A DNA stretch of 64,000 nt, taken from Branchiostoma floridae. Its lineage: Eukaryota; Chordata; Leptocardii; Amphioxiformes; Branchiostomatidae. Where the stretch lies: the NCBI RefSeq assembly GCF_000003815.2, contig NC_049986.1:628864-692863 (forward strand), written 5' to 3'. The notes under the pieces were generated by a model. It ran no database searches. It was given only the letters and a program-made list of their open reading frames with translations, and was not told where the DNA came from. This document shows, one piece after another, positions 41,447 to 52,922 of the stretch; the first letter of the stretch is position 1; every line of letters begins with the position of its first letter. A program made the position numbers and the translations under genes.

Positions 41447-41452
41447 AATAAA
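41447..41452 (+). promoter_or_regulatory. Poly(A) signal AATAAA
   Basis: AATAAA about 205 bp downstream of the candidate terminal exon stop, on the plus strand. Confidence 0.55.
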
Positions 41453-42652
41453 GAAGTTTGCTAATTCACGTATCTGTAACGTTACATGTCTTTTTGAGTT
41501 TGCTCTTGTTTAGTGAACTATAGCTATAATTAACCGGTAACTCCCAGTCTTAAAGGTCACATATTTGGGTGGTCAATATCATTACTTCAGCTACCTGAAT
41601 CATTGTTAACAAAGTTAACACTTCAGTTCAATTCAAGGCCTTTTATTTCACAACAAAACAGCAAAATGACGACTAATACAGAGAAGTATGTGAGATACGA
41701 CGTAATGTACATTATTTTAGACTAATATACTGACCCTTCTCCTATTCAAACAATTTGGAATATGACCAAGTATTAACACAAAAGTACAACTTTTATATCA
41801 TCCCAATTTCATAACATCCCGATCTTTTTAACCTTTACACTTACGTCAAAGAGACGATAGTTTTCCCCACTGAACACCTTTTTAGAAAAGTCGTATCTTA
41901 CAATTACTTTTCGGGGGGGGGGTGACTAACAGATGCCTTTACAAATACAGAACGGTTTGATCATGACTAAAATGTCAAGTGAAATGAGGAGTGTACAGAT
42001 GACAGTGGGATCTAATATAGAATACTACGTAGTAAGATTCGCATCTGAATCTGAATTTGGTACTACAATGTATCTACGTGTACAGTCACAGCAAATACAG
42101 CGTATGTTAGAAGAGTAGTTATGTCAAATAATGTGAAATGCTTGAACGAATGCATTCTATAAATACACAATTAGAGTGATGATAATAAAGTTTCATATTG
42201 AAAACAGTATAATTGTATGTATATAACGTTAATACTTTACAGTGGCTGTTGTTCCTATTAATGTAGGACAGAACTTCTGTTCTCTTGTTACACATGCGCC
42301 AGCTTATATATTCACTGCAAGAGGTCTACGCACAAATCATTACACTCTTTGATTGTGTGATCTAATAAGCACAGCACTTCGTGACAACTGATGTCTATGA
42401 ATTGCACACACCAAAACAAGTAATTGATATCGTACAGTGATTGTGGGGTTTCGTAATTTGCGCAGTGAACGTTTCTGAATATAATTGCGAGACCATCACT
42501 ACGAAAATTCACGATGTATTGCATTGTTTTGAATTGTCAAATCAATTCATAGACTACATTGAAGCAAAATCAGTCGTTCGTGTTGAAGTTGAGTTGACTT
42601 GATTTCCTTGATAGTACGGCATATGGGTCTCTGTTGTCATGTCTGTTGTTGT
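41453..42652. other. Spacer with no recognised gene
   Basis: AT-rich convergent spacer; it should contain the 3' UTR of the minus-strand SEA gene. No domain-like ORF. Confidence 0.35.
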
Positions 42653-45600
42653 TTATATAATGTTGTTTTCAGCAGCAAACGTTGATTCATCTTCGTCGGA
42701 GACCTATGGTTAAAGAAAGACAGAATAAAAAGGCTATTCGCTTTGTACCATCAACAACTAACGCCTATTCACCTTCATCTGTCGGGTAACCTATATCTGT
42801 TGTTATCTAAATACACTGTATTTAGGGATATCAAGTGGGCGGACAGCAGTTTCGAACTAACAATTTGAAAAATATTTTAGTTTCAGACCGCCGTCCGCCG
42901 ACTCGATATCCCTAAATACCTTGTATTTAGATATAACAGAAATAGATTACCCGACACATGAAGGTTAACTAGCGTTACATGTATATACACATTGATGGTT
43001 ACGTTGATAGTACAGCTCTTTTTTGTCACCACCAAAAGCAAACCACACAGCCCTTGTGTGAGGACTAATCTATTGTGTTAACCGTTCATAGAGGAGTACT
43101 TGGTCCTGAGGAAGGTGGACTGTTGGACGCTGATTGGCTGTCGTAGGTGACACGTGTGGCCGGATGCACTACATACGGCTGACGATGATAATCATAGCGA
43201 TAATGTTGATAATTGAAGGGAGTTATAAAAGATATTTTTGATATACAGCCCTGATCGAAACATAGACTTGGAGGTCTCTGGACATTATGGGTGCAATTCT
43301 AGTTCACCATCATCTGGGAAGTAACAACCTATGTCAGTTAGGCCACGTTGATTTGATTATATGGATGACATCCGCGCTCGCACCAATTTTCGGTCATTTC
43401 AAAAAAAAAAAGTTTTCGACCACACAATAAATTGTGCAAAGCACCTGTAAAATGAGCACATATGTTCCGTAGATTGAAAAAAAAGTATCAGAAAACAGAT
43501 AACTATTGCCATATGTAGATTGCCAAAATGAATCTAAAATCAAAGAATAAGATGTGAAAGGACGGAAAGAAAAAAAATCTATTGTTGGTTGGGGGAGGTA
43601 CCAGTACCGAAAATTCAGGTCCAGAGGATCAAACTTTTTTTTATTCGCTCGCTCGCATCAGTTTTGGAGTTCCCGGAGGATGTCATCCATATAATCAAAT
43701 CAACATGGCCTTACTTAGAAAAACAGGATATTTAGGGATATCAAGTCGATATCACGTCGACGGACAATGGTTACAAACGGCAATACTTTGAAAATTGAAA
43801 TGCAATTTGAAAGCGATGTCTATCAACTTGACATTCCTAAATACCCTATATATCAATTAATCAACCACCGTTGTACACGTATGGATTCTTTAAGTGGCAT
43901 ACGCTAGATTTATGTATCCCCAGTTTGTGTTTTCATCTATCGCTACGTCTTACCACACGTATGCTGAATGAATTAACTGCTTTCGTACTTGGTGGAAGTA
44001 GTATACGAAGTGCTTACCGACGGAAGTCGTGAGGAGGACAGGTTCCAGTGCATGCTGCCACCAGCGTCTGTGACGGACTTCCTCCCAGCTGTGGAGCAAG
44101 CAAAATTTTTAGTCTATCACTTCGGTAGTCTATCTAAATACAATATTAGTCCCTAAACCATGTTACATTACCGACAGCATTACAAATCAAGTCATAATGG
44201 CGTTATCATCAGCACTCTATTAGGAACTGTGAAACAAATGAAGCCATCTAGCAAAATACAGTATTTACTAACTCTTCTTAGTCTTCAGTGCATCCCATAG
44301 TTAAACAAACGGCAATACTTTTAAACAATTGAGACACTATATGTAACGATACAATATTTAGCGTTTACTATAAGCTATTTACTATTTTGAACTTCGGAGT
44401 ACGCATGTGCAGTGGCAGGATTTGTGGGTAATATGTCAAAGGTGAAGACCCCGGAGGCATAAACAAAGCACGTTTGGACAATGGCCTTCACTTCGCTTGT
44501 GACATGATATTTACCCACAATTCGTGTCGCCACGCATGCATACTCAAAAGTGTAAAATAGCATATTGTACCGTACCTGTGCCACTGGCCATTTTGATCTT
44601 GCTGGCCTGTGCCGCTGCCTTGGACTGGAAGCTGTCCCTCCGCTTGATGTCGAAACCGATGATTGACACCTTCCTGACACGATGACACGGCCAGTACTCT
44701 GTGGATGCACTTTTACACATTAGAACACAGCGGACTGATAAACACATTTTGCAGACAACTTCGTCCATAGTGCACTACGTCGTCTTTTGTTATTTTTTTG
44801 GTGAAAATTTCATCCAAATAGTAGCTTACAAATATTTGCAAACAGCATAAAACAGAAAAAGACCAAACGTTACAGCTACAAAGTCTTCTAAGCAGTCCAA
44901 ATTCGTAAAACTGAACTCAATCTACAGCAACTAAAAGATTGTAATCTTTAGCACAACTTTGACACTATATACTTCACTTTCAAGATTTCTTGGAAGGCAA
45001 GTTTATACATTGTGTGATGTTAACACTGTAATACCAGGCTATGATATGGCGTGTGTGTACATGCTAATCAAAATAGCGTTTTCTATATCATTGGCATGTA
45101 TGGATGGATCCATGTTTCAGTTCATCGCATACAGAAGCACGTGACACTGTGTCCTCACCGGAGTACAACTCGTGTGAAGACCGTTTCTTCTCCATGCGTT
45201 TCTTCTTGTTCTGGCGGTACATACGGCACAGGTAGTAGATCAGAATGATGAACCCAACGATGGCGATCACAAAACCCAGCAGTACCAGCCAAAGCCGCAA
45301 GTCGCCCCAATCTGCAGACAAAACAAAACATGTGTGTTTGTAAAAAAATACACTCGCGATCCGTATGATCTGTGTACACTTTGTAATGAATGATTGAGTT
45401 ACAAAATCGGAAAGATCTTAATTTCTTCGTGCTTTTGATAGGTAATATAATGGAGAACTTTTTGTTTGCTCTGAACATAAAATTTAGAATATTTCAATAT
45501 TCAGGAAAAACAATAGAATATGCTATTATCGCGTACCGGTGAGCCATGAGGGTATAGGGCTTGTCATGTGACACATGTTTCTTCTCAATGGGTGGACGCA

Positions 45601-48600
45601 CCTGGGGGGAAAAGATGACTTGTGTTACATAATCACAACAGACATAATTGTAGCATATACCACACTGAATGTTTTTGTCACTAGCAGCATGAGCAAATTA
45701 AAAACAATGGAACGTTTTGTCATGGGCACTAGTTAGAATGTTGTGATATAACAGAGAGCTTGTATGAGAAAACAATTACGAATTATCAACTTCATGGCCT
45801 AGTCTACTAGTTAAGCAAACGAAAAGCGTCTTAAACTACAGTTTGCAGGCCAAACAAAAAGAAAAGTAGTCTTACATCGTCTCATCTCCTCTAAGTGTGC
45901 CGACTTGCATGACCTCTTCCCCTGTCTCACAACGCCACGTGGTGCACTTTCCTGGAGAACAAAGATGACAATCAACATGTCGGTATACTTCGGTTGACTT
46001 ATATTTACGTTCTTCATATTGCTACGACAAGAAAACAACATGATATGATTCATGCAACATTTTTGTGATAAACATGGGTAAACCTGATTACCATGGCACG
46101 TTCGACCAATTACTGACGTCACACATCGATAAGATCACGTATCTCGCGGGTTTACGATCTAAGATTATTGGTCATCAGTACTGGTCATTGAAAATTTGAT
46201 CAGTGTATACCTTTCTGTTGGAAGACAGTTTAGCATTGTACTATATTGGTAAACCAGGTTTTATGTCGTATGTATAAAACTTCATCAAAATCAGTTACTT
46301 GTATCATTCAGTTAACCGCTTATAAGTGACGTGAATTGTTTAATTTGTTTTGCCTTACCGTAGCAGAACCGCCCAGCCGGTGCCCCGAAGGCGTAGCTCA
46401 TGTCCACAGTCCCTTCGTTACACACGCACTCAAACGATCCCAGGGTGTTCCTACACGTGGCTTGTGGGTGGCAGTCACTGAGATGGCCTTTCTGTTTCGA
46501 GCACTCGTTTTCATCTGGAACAACAAATGAACAACAAATAAACAGTTGTATAATTAGTTGTAAAGTTTAGAAAAGTTAGTCATGAACTTGTCAAATTGTT
46601 AGACTTTGTCAATACAGCACGTCGACTAGGGCGTTTGTAGTTTTCCCCTTAATTTGTGTTGGAAAAACATATCATCACACATCATGGTGAACCATGTCAC
46701 AGTACTGGTCGTACAATCTAGGATGATTCGACGTTTTCTGTTTTGCTGAATACGTACCTGTAACCTCCATGGTGTCCCTGTTTAGGTTGGAAACCGCACG
46801 GTTGGCGGCAGAATCTTGCAAGGCCTGCTCCAAACGGTTGGGTGTAAGTTCAGAACTCTGCCTGTATTGAAACACATCAAAAAGCAACCCTCTTTATTTC
46901 GACTCATTTAGAAATATCTGAATCTCCGTCAGAAAACATAATCCAGATGTTGAGTTGTAATAAGAACGTCTAGAACCCCATATATACCTGTAGTGTACGA
47001 GTGCCTTGGCGATGGTAGCCCTGGGCATCCCTCCCGAGTAAGACACTGACGACATGGCCAGGAAATTGGCATCCAGTGCCCGCACATCTCCGTTATTGTG
47101 AAGCTGAGAGACCTGCAATATAATCGACAACAAAGACACATCAGGAACAGTCGCATCCATAAAGGGTTAGCAAACCCGCACGATTCCTTCTGCTGAAGGA
47201 ACCGTTTTGGCCCACCCTCAAGTCTTGCTGATGGTACAACTATTGTTTCTCAAGGACACATATGCGTTTGACTCCTGAGACAGACATAAGTTCAAATTCG
47301 TCTCAAGTTGGCTGTCCATGCCTTTTTTTGGCTCCGTTCATTAACTTGAGTTCTTTGTATGATTTATCATCCCTATGTTTGATTTCTGCTACTTAATATT
47401 CGCATTGTGGATGCGTGATTCGTTAACTTTATTCATCAAGTGATATTTTTGGTATCCCGATTTTTTAAATGATTTCGTTTAGGGCTTCATTCGAAATGAG
47501 TGACGAAGTTAACTGAAGAATTTATGAACGAAAATGAATAACTATCAGACGTATAGAAACACACCAAAGAGTCTTATTACCGTATTGGTGAATTCCTCTG
47601 TGGTCCTCTGGTAGTGCTCGGAGTGGGGGTCGTTCAGACTGGCCATGTGTTCACCCGGCATCAACACGTACAGGTGGAACGTGATGGCTTCTACAGGGGA
47701 CAGGAACAAAAAAACAGTAATAAAGATGAGGATTTCGCTTGAGACGTGTAACGTTAGATACAACTGCGGTGTACATGTTGATCCAGTCAATTATCGTAGT
47801 ATTGACTGGCTATGAAACGGTACTCAAAAACTAAGTGTACCGAAGGAAATGAGGCAAGCTCTGGACAAGTTGTATCAGTTATATATCAGTACCAATAAAT
47901 ACTATTGTTATGTCCTTACTTTTTACTTTAAGTTTAATTTTGACACTAAATGATTATGTGTTCAATGTTTAATGATTAACTTCAAGGGAAACTCTATCTT
48001 TTCATCTATCTATTCACTTGGTTGTCTATGTTTATGTTTATATTTACAGAGGCTTTCGGTTGTTTTGGCTATGGTTATTATATTTCAGCCATACATAGTA
48101 TGGTGAAATATATTGTGTTCGTAATGTTTCTTCTTTCTTCTTTCTCCTGTCAAATCTCCAAAGTGATTCATCTCCGCCGTTCCTGGACCGAATGACCTGA
48201 AATTTGGCACAGGGGTAGAATGGGCCAATACCTTGATGCTTTTTTCTCAGTTTTTTCATATCTGCCTCTAAAATGATTTTATTGAGATTTTTTGGTCAAT
48301 TTTAGACCAAAACTGTATATTTTGGCCCCTGTACCCTGGTATTACAACCAAATGAGCTGAAATTTGACAGAGATGTGCCTTGATAATGCCCCCATATAAA
48401 TTCGATAACACTTTTGGTGTACAGTACAACAAAATGCTTATTTTTGCGATTTTTTGACCAATTTTTGACCAAAAAAGGACACTTTTGGCCCCTGTACCTT
48501 GGGTATTACAACCAAATGAGCTGAAATTTGAGAGATGTGCCTTGATAATGCCCCCATATAAATTCAATAACACTTTTGGTGTACAGTACAACAAAATGCT

Positions 48601-51600
48601 TATTTTTGCGATTTTTTGACCAATTTTTGACCAAAAAAGGACACTTTTGGCTCCTGTACCTTGGTATTGCAACCGAATGAGCTGAAATTTGACACAGATG
48701 TGCCTTGATAATCCCTTCATATAAATTCAATAACACTTTTGGTGTACAGTGCAACAAAATGCTTATTTTTGCGATTTTTGGCCAATTTTTGACCAAAAAA
48801 GGACACTTTTGGCTCCTGTACCCTGGTATTATAATGAAATGACCTGAAATTTGGTATAGATAGGCATTAGATACTTGGTAACAAGATTCAAGTAAAATTA
48901 TTGACATAAACAACTTTAAAATGATTAATTTTGGCACTTTTCTGAGGGGAAATTTGTTTTCTTTTGGCCTCCTGACGTGACCTTCCGTGACCCCGCACAG
49001 AGCCACACCTGTGCGCGTCAGCCGGAGAGTTAATTGAATCAAAGACCTAGCCAATCAGCGAAGAGGAGGCCAAAGGCTAATCAATATTCATAAGCGGGGC
49101 CTCATGATCCCGTATATAGCAGTGTTCCCGCCAGGGGGATCGAAGCCCGCCTAAGGCTCTCGCATTTTACACTATTCAGAAGGCTTTATATTGTATCAGT
49201 TCTTAGGGGCATATCTATGATAATCGCAGCAGTCACTTAACTTCTCTTCAGGAGTTTAGCGTAACACTATTTCATGTCAAACCGTCAAAGGCAACTAAAA
49301 ACAAACTTTAACGTTACTGAGTTCAACAGTACTTATAACTTGTTATCCGAAGTTGAAACGCTAGCGATGGTATTTTCGCTGCGCTGTTAGCTCCGTGCGA
49401 CTGGTGTTGACGGTCTTATAACGGTATATTTTGCACCCCTGTACCCTGGTATGAGTAACATTTGGTATAGATAGGCATAAGATAGTTGGTAAAATGATCC
49501 AAGTAAAATTTTTGGCATAAAGTACTGTAAAAGGCTTAATTACAGCACTTTTTTTAGGGGAAATTGGTTTTCTTTCGTTCTCCATGCCATGACCTTTCGG
49601 ACGTTCACCCCACAGAGCCGACATCTGCACCTGCGTCTAGCCGGCAGGAAGAGTTAATTCAATTAATGGTTCAGCTAATCAGCGAAGAGGAAAGCGAAGG
49701 CTAATTAATATTCATAAGCGGGACCACACAATACGTTAACTTGAAGACTCAGGCCGTACAGACTTCTCGCCAGGATTTTTCAAAGCGTCGTACAGGGGTC
49801 CGGGGGCCGCCGAATGTCCCAGGCGGGGTCCAGGGGCAGGGCCACTGTGGGGGGCACCCAGGTGGGCGAAGCCCCCCCGGAAGCTCTTGCATTTTAGACT
49901 ATTGAGAAGGCTTCTTTTATCAGTTTTTTTAGGGCCATATCTACGATAATCGTAGCAGTCACTTACTTCTCTTCAGCTAGCCTGGGTACCATCCGGATAG
50001 TAGTTCGCTCCTATGTTCACTTCTGCTATCCGTCTGGAGACGTGCGCATTCAAACCGTTTGGTGGTGACGCCAGTTGATGAGCGAATCAAGGAATGGGTT
50101 CTAGAGCACTCGTTCGATGACAACAGGCCGGCGCCCACATGCGCAAGCAAGGGGACGTGGGGCTTTTCCGGTGTTGGAACACCGGTTCGAACGATCACAT
50201 GAACCCATTCCATAATTCGCTCCTATGTGGGGACCAATCAGCGTCTGCGTCCAAAATCTGGACGATTCCAGACGTTGAGATGGTCCGCGTTCCCAGACGG
50301 AAACACAGAGAAGCGACTGTATATAGTGTATAATGAATGTCAGAGCTAGAAGCGACTGTATATAGTATATAATGAACGTCGGAGCGAACTACTTTCCGGA
50401 TGGTACCCAGGCTACTCTTCAGCAGTTTGACTTTAAAATATTTCGGGTCAAAGCTTCAAAGACAACTAAAACCTCATAAACAACAAACTTTACTTAGCTC
50501 GCAACAGTATACAAAAATATTGTACGGGTTGCCATCCTTAGTTGAAGCGCTTATTTATAGCCGCCTCGCTGATATTCCCACGGACATGTTTGAAGAAAAA
50601 TACCCCGCAAAAAACGCTGGACAGCGTCAAATTCTATTCTATAAAACATGTGGGACTCAGTGTTACAGTCTAAATATTTTGTAGAAGCACCGCTGTAGGA
50701 AAGAAGGTCCAAGCAATGTAAAACATCACGTAGCCTGAAGTTCGCTGTCAACTGGCACACAGCACATGACTGTTTGAAACTCTAAGTCTAATCAACAGCC
50801 GTGTTTGATTGATAGCCGGCGGTCCTTTGATGAAGTCGGCGAAAGGTGCGTTAGTTAGAAAATCTGCGTTTAGTTTTGATACGTAATTATAAGTTAGACA
50901 GTGGCGAGAATGATTATTTTCTCATCAATATTTCTCTTCAGAATTATTTGAACTTAATTGTACATCTAAACAATTGGCTTACCTGTGCAATGTTTATATG
51001 ATTAATGATCAGTGTACTGAAATCATGTGTAACGTATGGCTCCTAGTCAATAGATCAGCATTTTCTCTATAGTGACCACCTGTCTAGAGTGGCCACATTT
51101 CCTAGTGCTGTTGTTGTTTGACATAAACTTTGAACATTTAAATTGTAAGTAACTTTAAACTGCCAGAGTTTCAGCCCAATAAAACACTCTCAGCGCCAGG
51201 GTATGAACAGACTGACCAGACAGACGAAAATAAATCCTCGAACAAGGTTCAATCGTATCTTCCGGGTCTGGCAGGAAGTTGTTAAACTAAAATAAGAATA
51301 GGCTCGATGGCTGATTGCATACAAAGTAAAACAGTTTAACAGTTTTACAGCTTGAAGAAAACAAACGCTCCTACAGTACCTGCACCTGCTTGATAATTAT
51401 TAAATCGTATGCCCTACTTGAATAAAAAAAGTTCACTGCAATAATAAATGTACCCACATCACAAGGAGCTTATACTTTTTTAAACTTACACCTAGTTATC
51501 GTACTGAAAATTGTTAATGACATTACATGAAGTCATTCAACAATTTTCAGTCATGATGAAAATTTTCTGAATGGAAGGTGTGATTATTGTCATTTTCTGA

Positions 51601-52922
51601 AAAATAGAAGCAAGCTCTGTTTTTACCTGGAATCAATTCAAAATACCAGTCCACTTTGGGGGATAATGTACTGTTAAGAGGATGTTCCATTTTTGCGCAG
51701 GGGTGATTTGGAACAGTCCAATGTTGCGTGGGAAGGGGTATGGCTGAAATATGCTGTATTTGCTCTTAAGCAAATGTCGGCCTTTCTAGTTACGTAGTTT
51801 ATTGCTTTTGACGTACCTGTTATTTCTGAATATATGTAACCTTATCTCATTTCTGAATGAAAAATCAATAAAATCTTAGTATCAAATATTAAAGATGAGT
51901 GACTGCTGTCTTACCGATACACTCTTCGCCCACAGGCGCGAACCCAGGGCGACACACACAGGTGGCGGTCTCGTTCCCAGGTTCTGTGTAGCACCACTTG
52001 TTCTGTTTCCACGAGCACGTGGCCAGGCTACAGGCCGACTTGGGCTTCGGGGTGACTGAAGAATGATGGAAATAATCATAATTTAGACACACAAATACTG
52101 CAGTTATGTGTCGGGAGTTAGAATGCAATAGCAGGAAAACATTTATATGTACGTAACATATCATAAATCACATGTAATACAAGGTGTCAACCTCCAGTAA
52201 CCTACGCTAGTTCACCATTATCCCGCTGGGTATCATATACAACATGTATCCATTGTTTTTAGAAATAGGGTATTTGGGGATATCAAGTCGACGGACGGTG
52301 GTTTCAAACTGCAATATTTTCAATATCAAACTGCAATATTTTCAATATTTGCGGGTTGAAACTAATCTCCAAGCAGATCCTACGGTAGCATAATATAGTA
52401 TCTAAAGCTGGCAGAGGAGTGAAGCTTTCTTAGGTGTGTGTTTCGCTACATGGCAAATGGACACCTCTTGGCCAGTTGGGTACTATTCTATGCCATTGGA
52501 GGATCTGCTCGGTTGAAACTACTGTCCGTCAACTTGGTATCGCTAAATGTTATATAGTACCCTGTGATTAAAAAGAGCGGATATTGGTTACCGTTATATA
52601 TTGGATATTGGCTGCGTCATTTCTTTTCTGTAAGTGTGTTTTCATATTTCCTAACACACGGTCACACCGACAAGAACTGTCAACGTCTACGTGTCGACTT
52701 CGGAGTACTACTACAGTTTATGTTGTTATACCTAATTGATCCTATTGCAGTGACTATAGCGTCAGAATCTATGGCAAAGAAACGAAGAAACGAACTTTCT
52801 GGTGCCTTTTGTGGAGGTGGGGTGATGCTGTTTTGTGCAGGTTTTGGTCGGGCAGCCCTCCCACCTGGCACGGTGGTCAGCGCGATGGCCAGCGCCAGGG
52901 CGAACGGTGTCCAGCACCTCAT
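42653..52922 (-). CDS. Signal peptide-EGF-SEA-EGF-TM protein
   Basis: Twelve exons in transcript order: 52865-52922, 51915-52055, 47581-47690, 46988-47112, 46758-46861, 46359-46514, 45876-45951, 45537-45601, 45159-45311, 44576-44698, 44018-44088, 42653-42703. All phases agree; 1233 nt, 410 aa. Exon 1 is a signal peptide (MRCWTPFALALAIALTTVPG). Exon 2 is a six-Cys EGF-like module. Exons 3-5 form a SEA-like fold (begins ITFHLYVLMPG; 'SVSYSGG' then 'IAKALVHY'). Exon 6 is a cbEGF (DENECSK...). Exons 7-8 add Cys-containing stalk. Exon 9 has the TM helix (LWLVLLGFVIAIVGFIILIY) followed by a Lys/Arg-rich stop-transfer. The tail ends STFAAENNII. The order resembles MUC13-type membrane mucins without a mucin stretch. 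The SEA cleavage motif (GSVVV-like) is not seen. Confidence 0.8.
42771..42965. mobile_element. 195-bp palindromic MITE (TTTAGGGATATCAAG family)
   Basis: Arms of about 85 bp: 'ACCTTCATCTGTCGGGTAA' outside, 'TATTTAGGGATATCAAGT' inside, mirrored on the right. Related copies at 43726-43847 and 52269-52556. Confidence 0.75.
43341..43710. mobile_element. 370-bp TIR element with TTA duplication
   Basis: Starts GGCCACGTTGATTTGATTAT and ends ATAATCAAATCAACATGGCC; flanked by TTA (43338-43340, 43711-43713). Same family as 34564-35208; shares GGCCAC with 21256-21792. Confidence 0.75.
43726..43847. mobile_element. Inverted-repeat MITE (TTTAGGGATATCAAG family)
   Basis: Left GGATATTTAGGGATATCAAG and right CTTGACATTCCTAAATACCC as degenerate complements with a 'GTCGACGGACAATGG' sub-terminal block. 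Confidence 0.6.
44397..44547. mobile_element. 151-bp inverted-repeat MITE beside exon 10 of the SEA gene
   Basis: Left 'GAGTACGCATGTGCAGTGGC' with 'TTGTGGGTAATATGTC', mirrored by 'TGACATGATATTTACCCACAA' and 'GCCACGCATGCATACTC'. It ends 28 bp from the exon 10 donor. Confidence 0.6.
48324..48830 (-). repeat. 162-bp tandem repeat (three units) in a SEA-gene intron
   Basis: Unit starts at 48324, 48487, 48649 and 48811 (163, 162, 162 bp apart). Each begins GGC(C/T)CCTGTACC(C/T)TGG. The unit length is a multiple of three, so an open minus frame runs through as a 54-residue peptide repeat. Probably an artefact of repeat structure. Confidence 0.75.
48812..49960. repeat. Direct intronic duplication (about 48812-49260 and 49433-49977)
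   Basis: Both blocks share, in order, 'CCTGTACCCTGGTAT', 'TTTGGTATAGATAGGCAT', 'CAATCAGCGAAGAGGA' or close variants, 'ATATTCATAAGCGG', and 'GATAATCG(C/T)AGCAGTCACTTA'. The second block is interrupted by the 437-bp element at 49978. Confidence 0.7.
49978..50414. mobile_element. 437-bp TAGCCTGG element, 9-bp target duplication (copy 2)
   Basis: Starts TAGCCTGGGTACCATCCGGA and ends TCCGGATGGTACCCAGGCTA. Flanks CTCTTCAGC at 49969-49977 and 50415-50423. The paralogous block at about 49241-49260 shows the uninterrupted site (CTTCTCTTCAGGAG). Confidence 0.85.
52269..52556. mobile_element. Nested palindromic elements in SEA-gene intron 1
   Basis: The outer element (TATTTGGGGATATCAAGTCG ... mirrored 'ACTTGGTATCGCTAAATG') belongs to the 42771 family. 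The inner one, 52364-52510, has ends 'TCTCCAAGCAGATCCTACGG' and 'TTGGAGGATCTGCTC' and is flanked by GGTTGAAACT on both sides (52354-52363, 52511-52520). Confidence 0.7.

Noticed and set aside
48506-49054. 182-codon minus frame
   Set aside because: Made of the 162-bp repeat and flanking repeat; composition follows the repeat, not a protein family.
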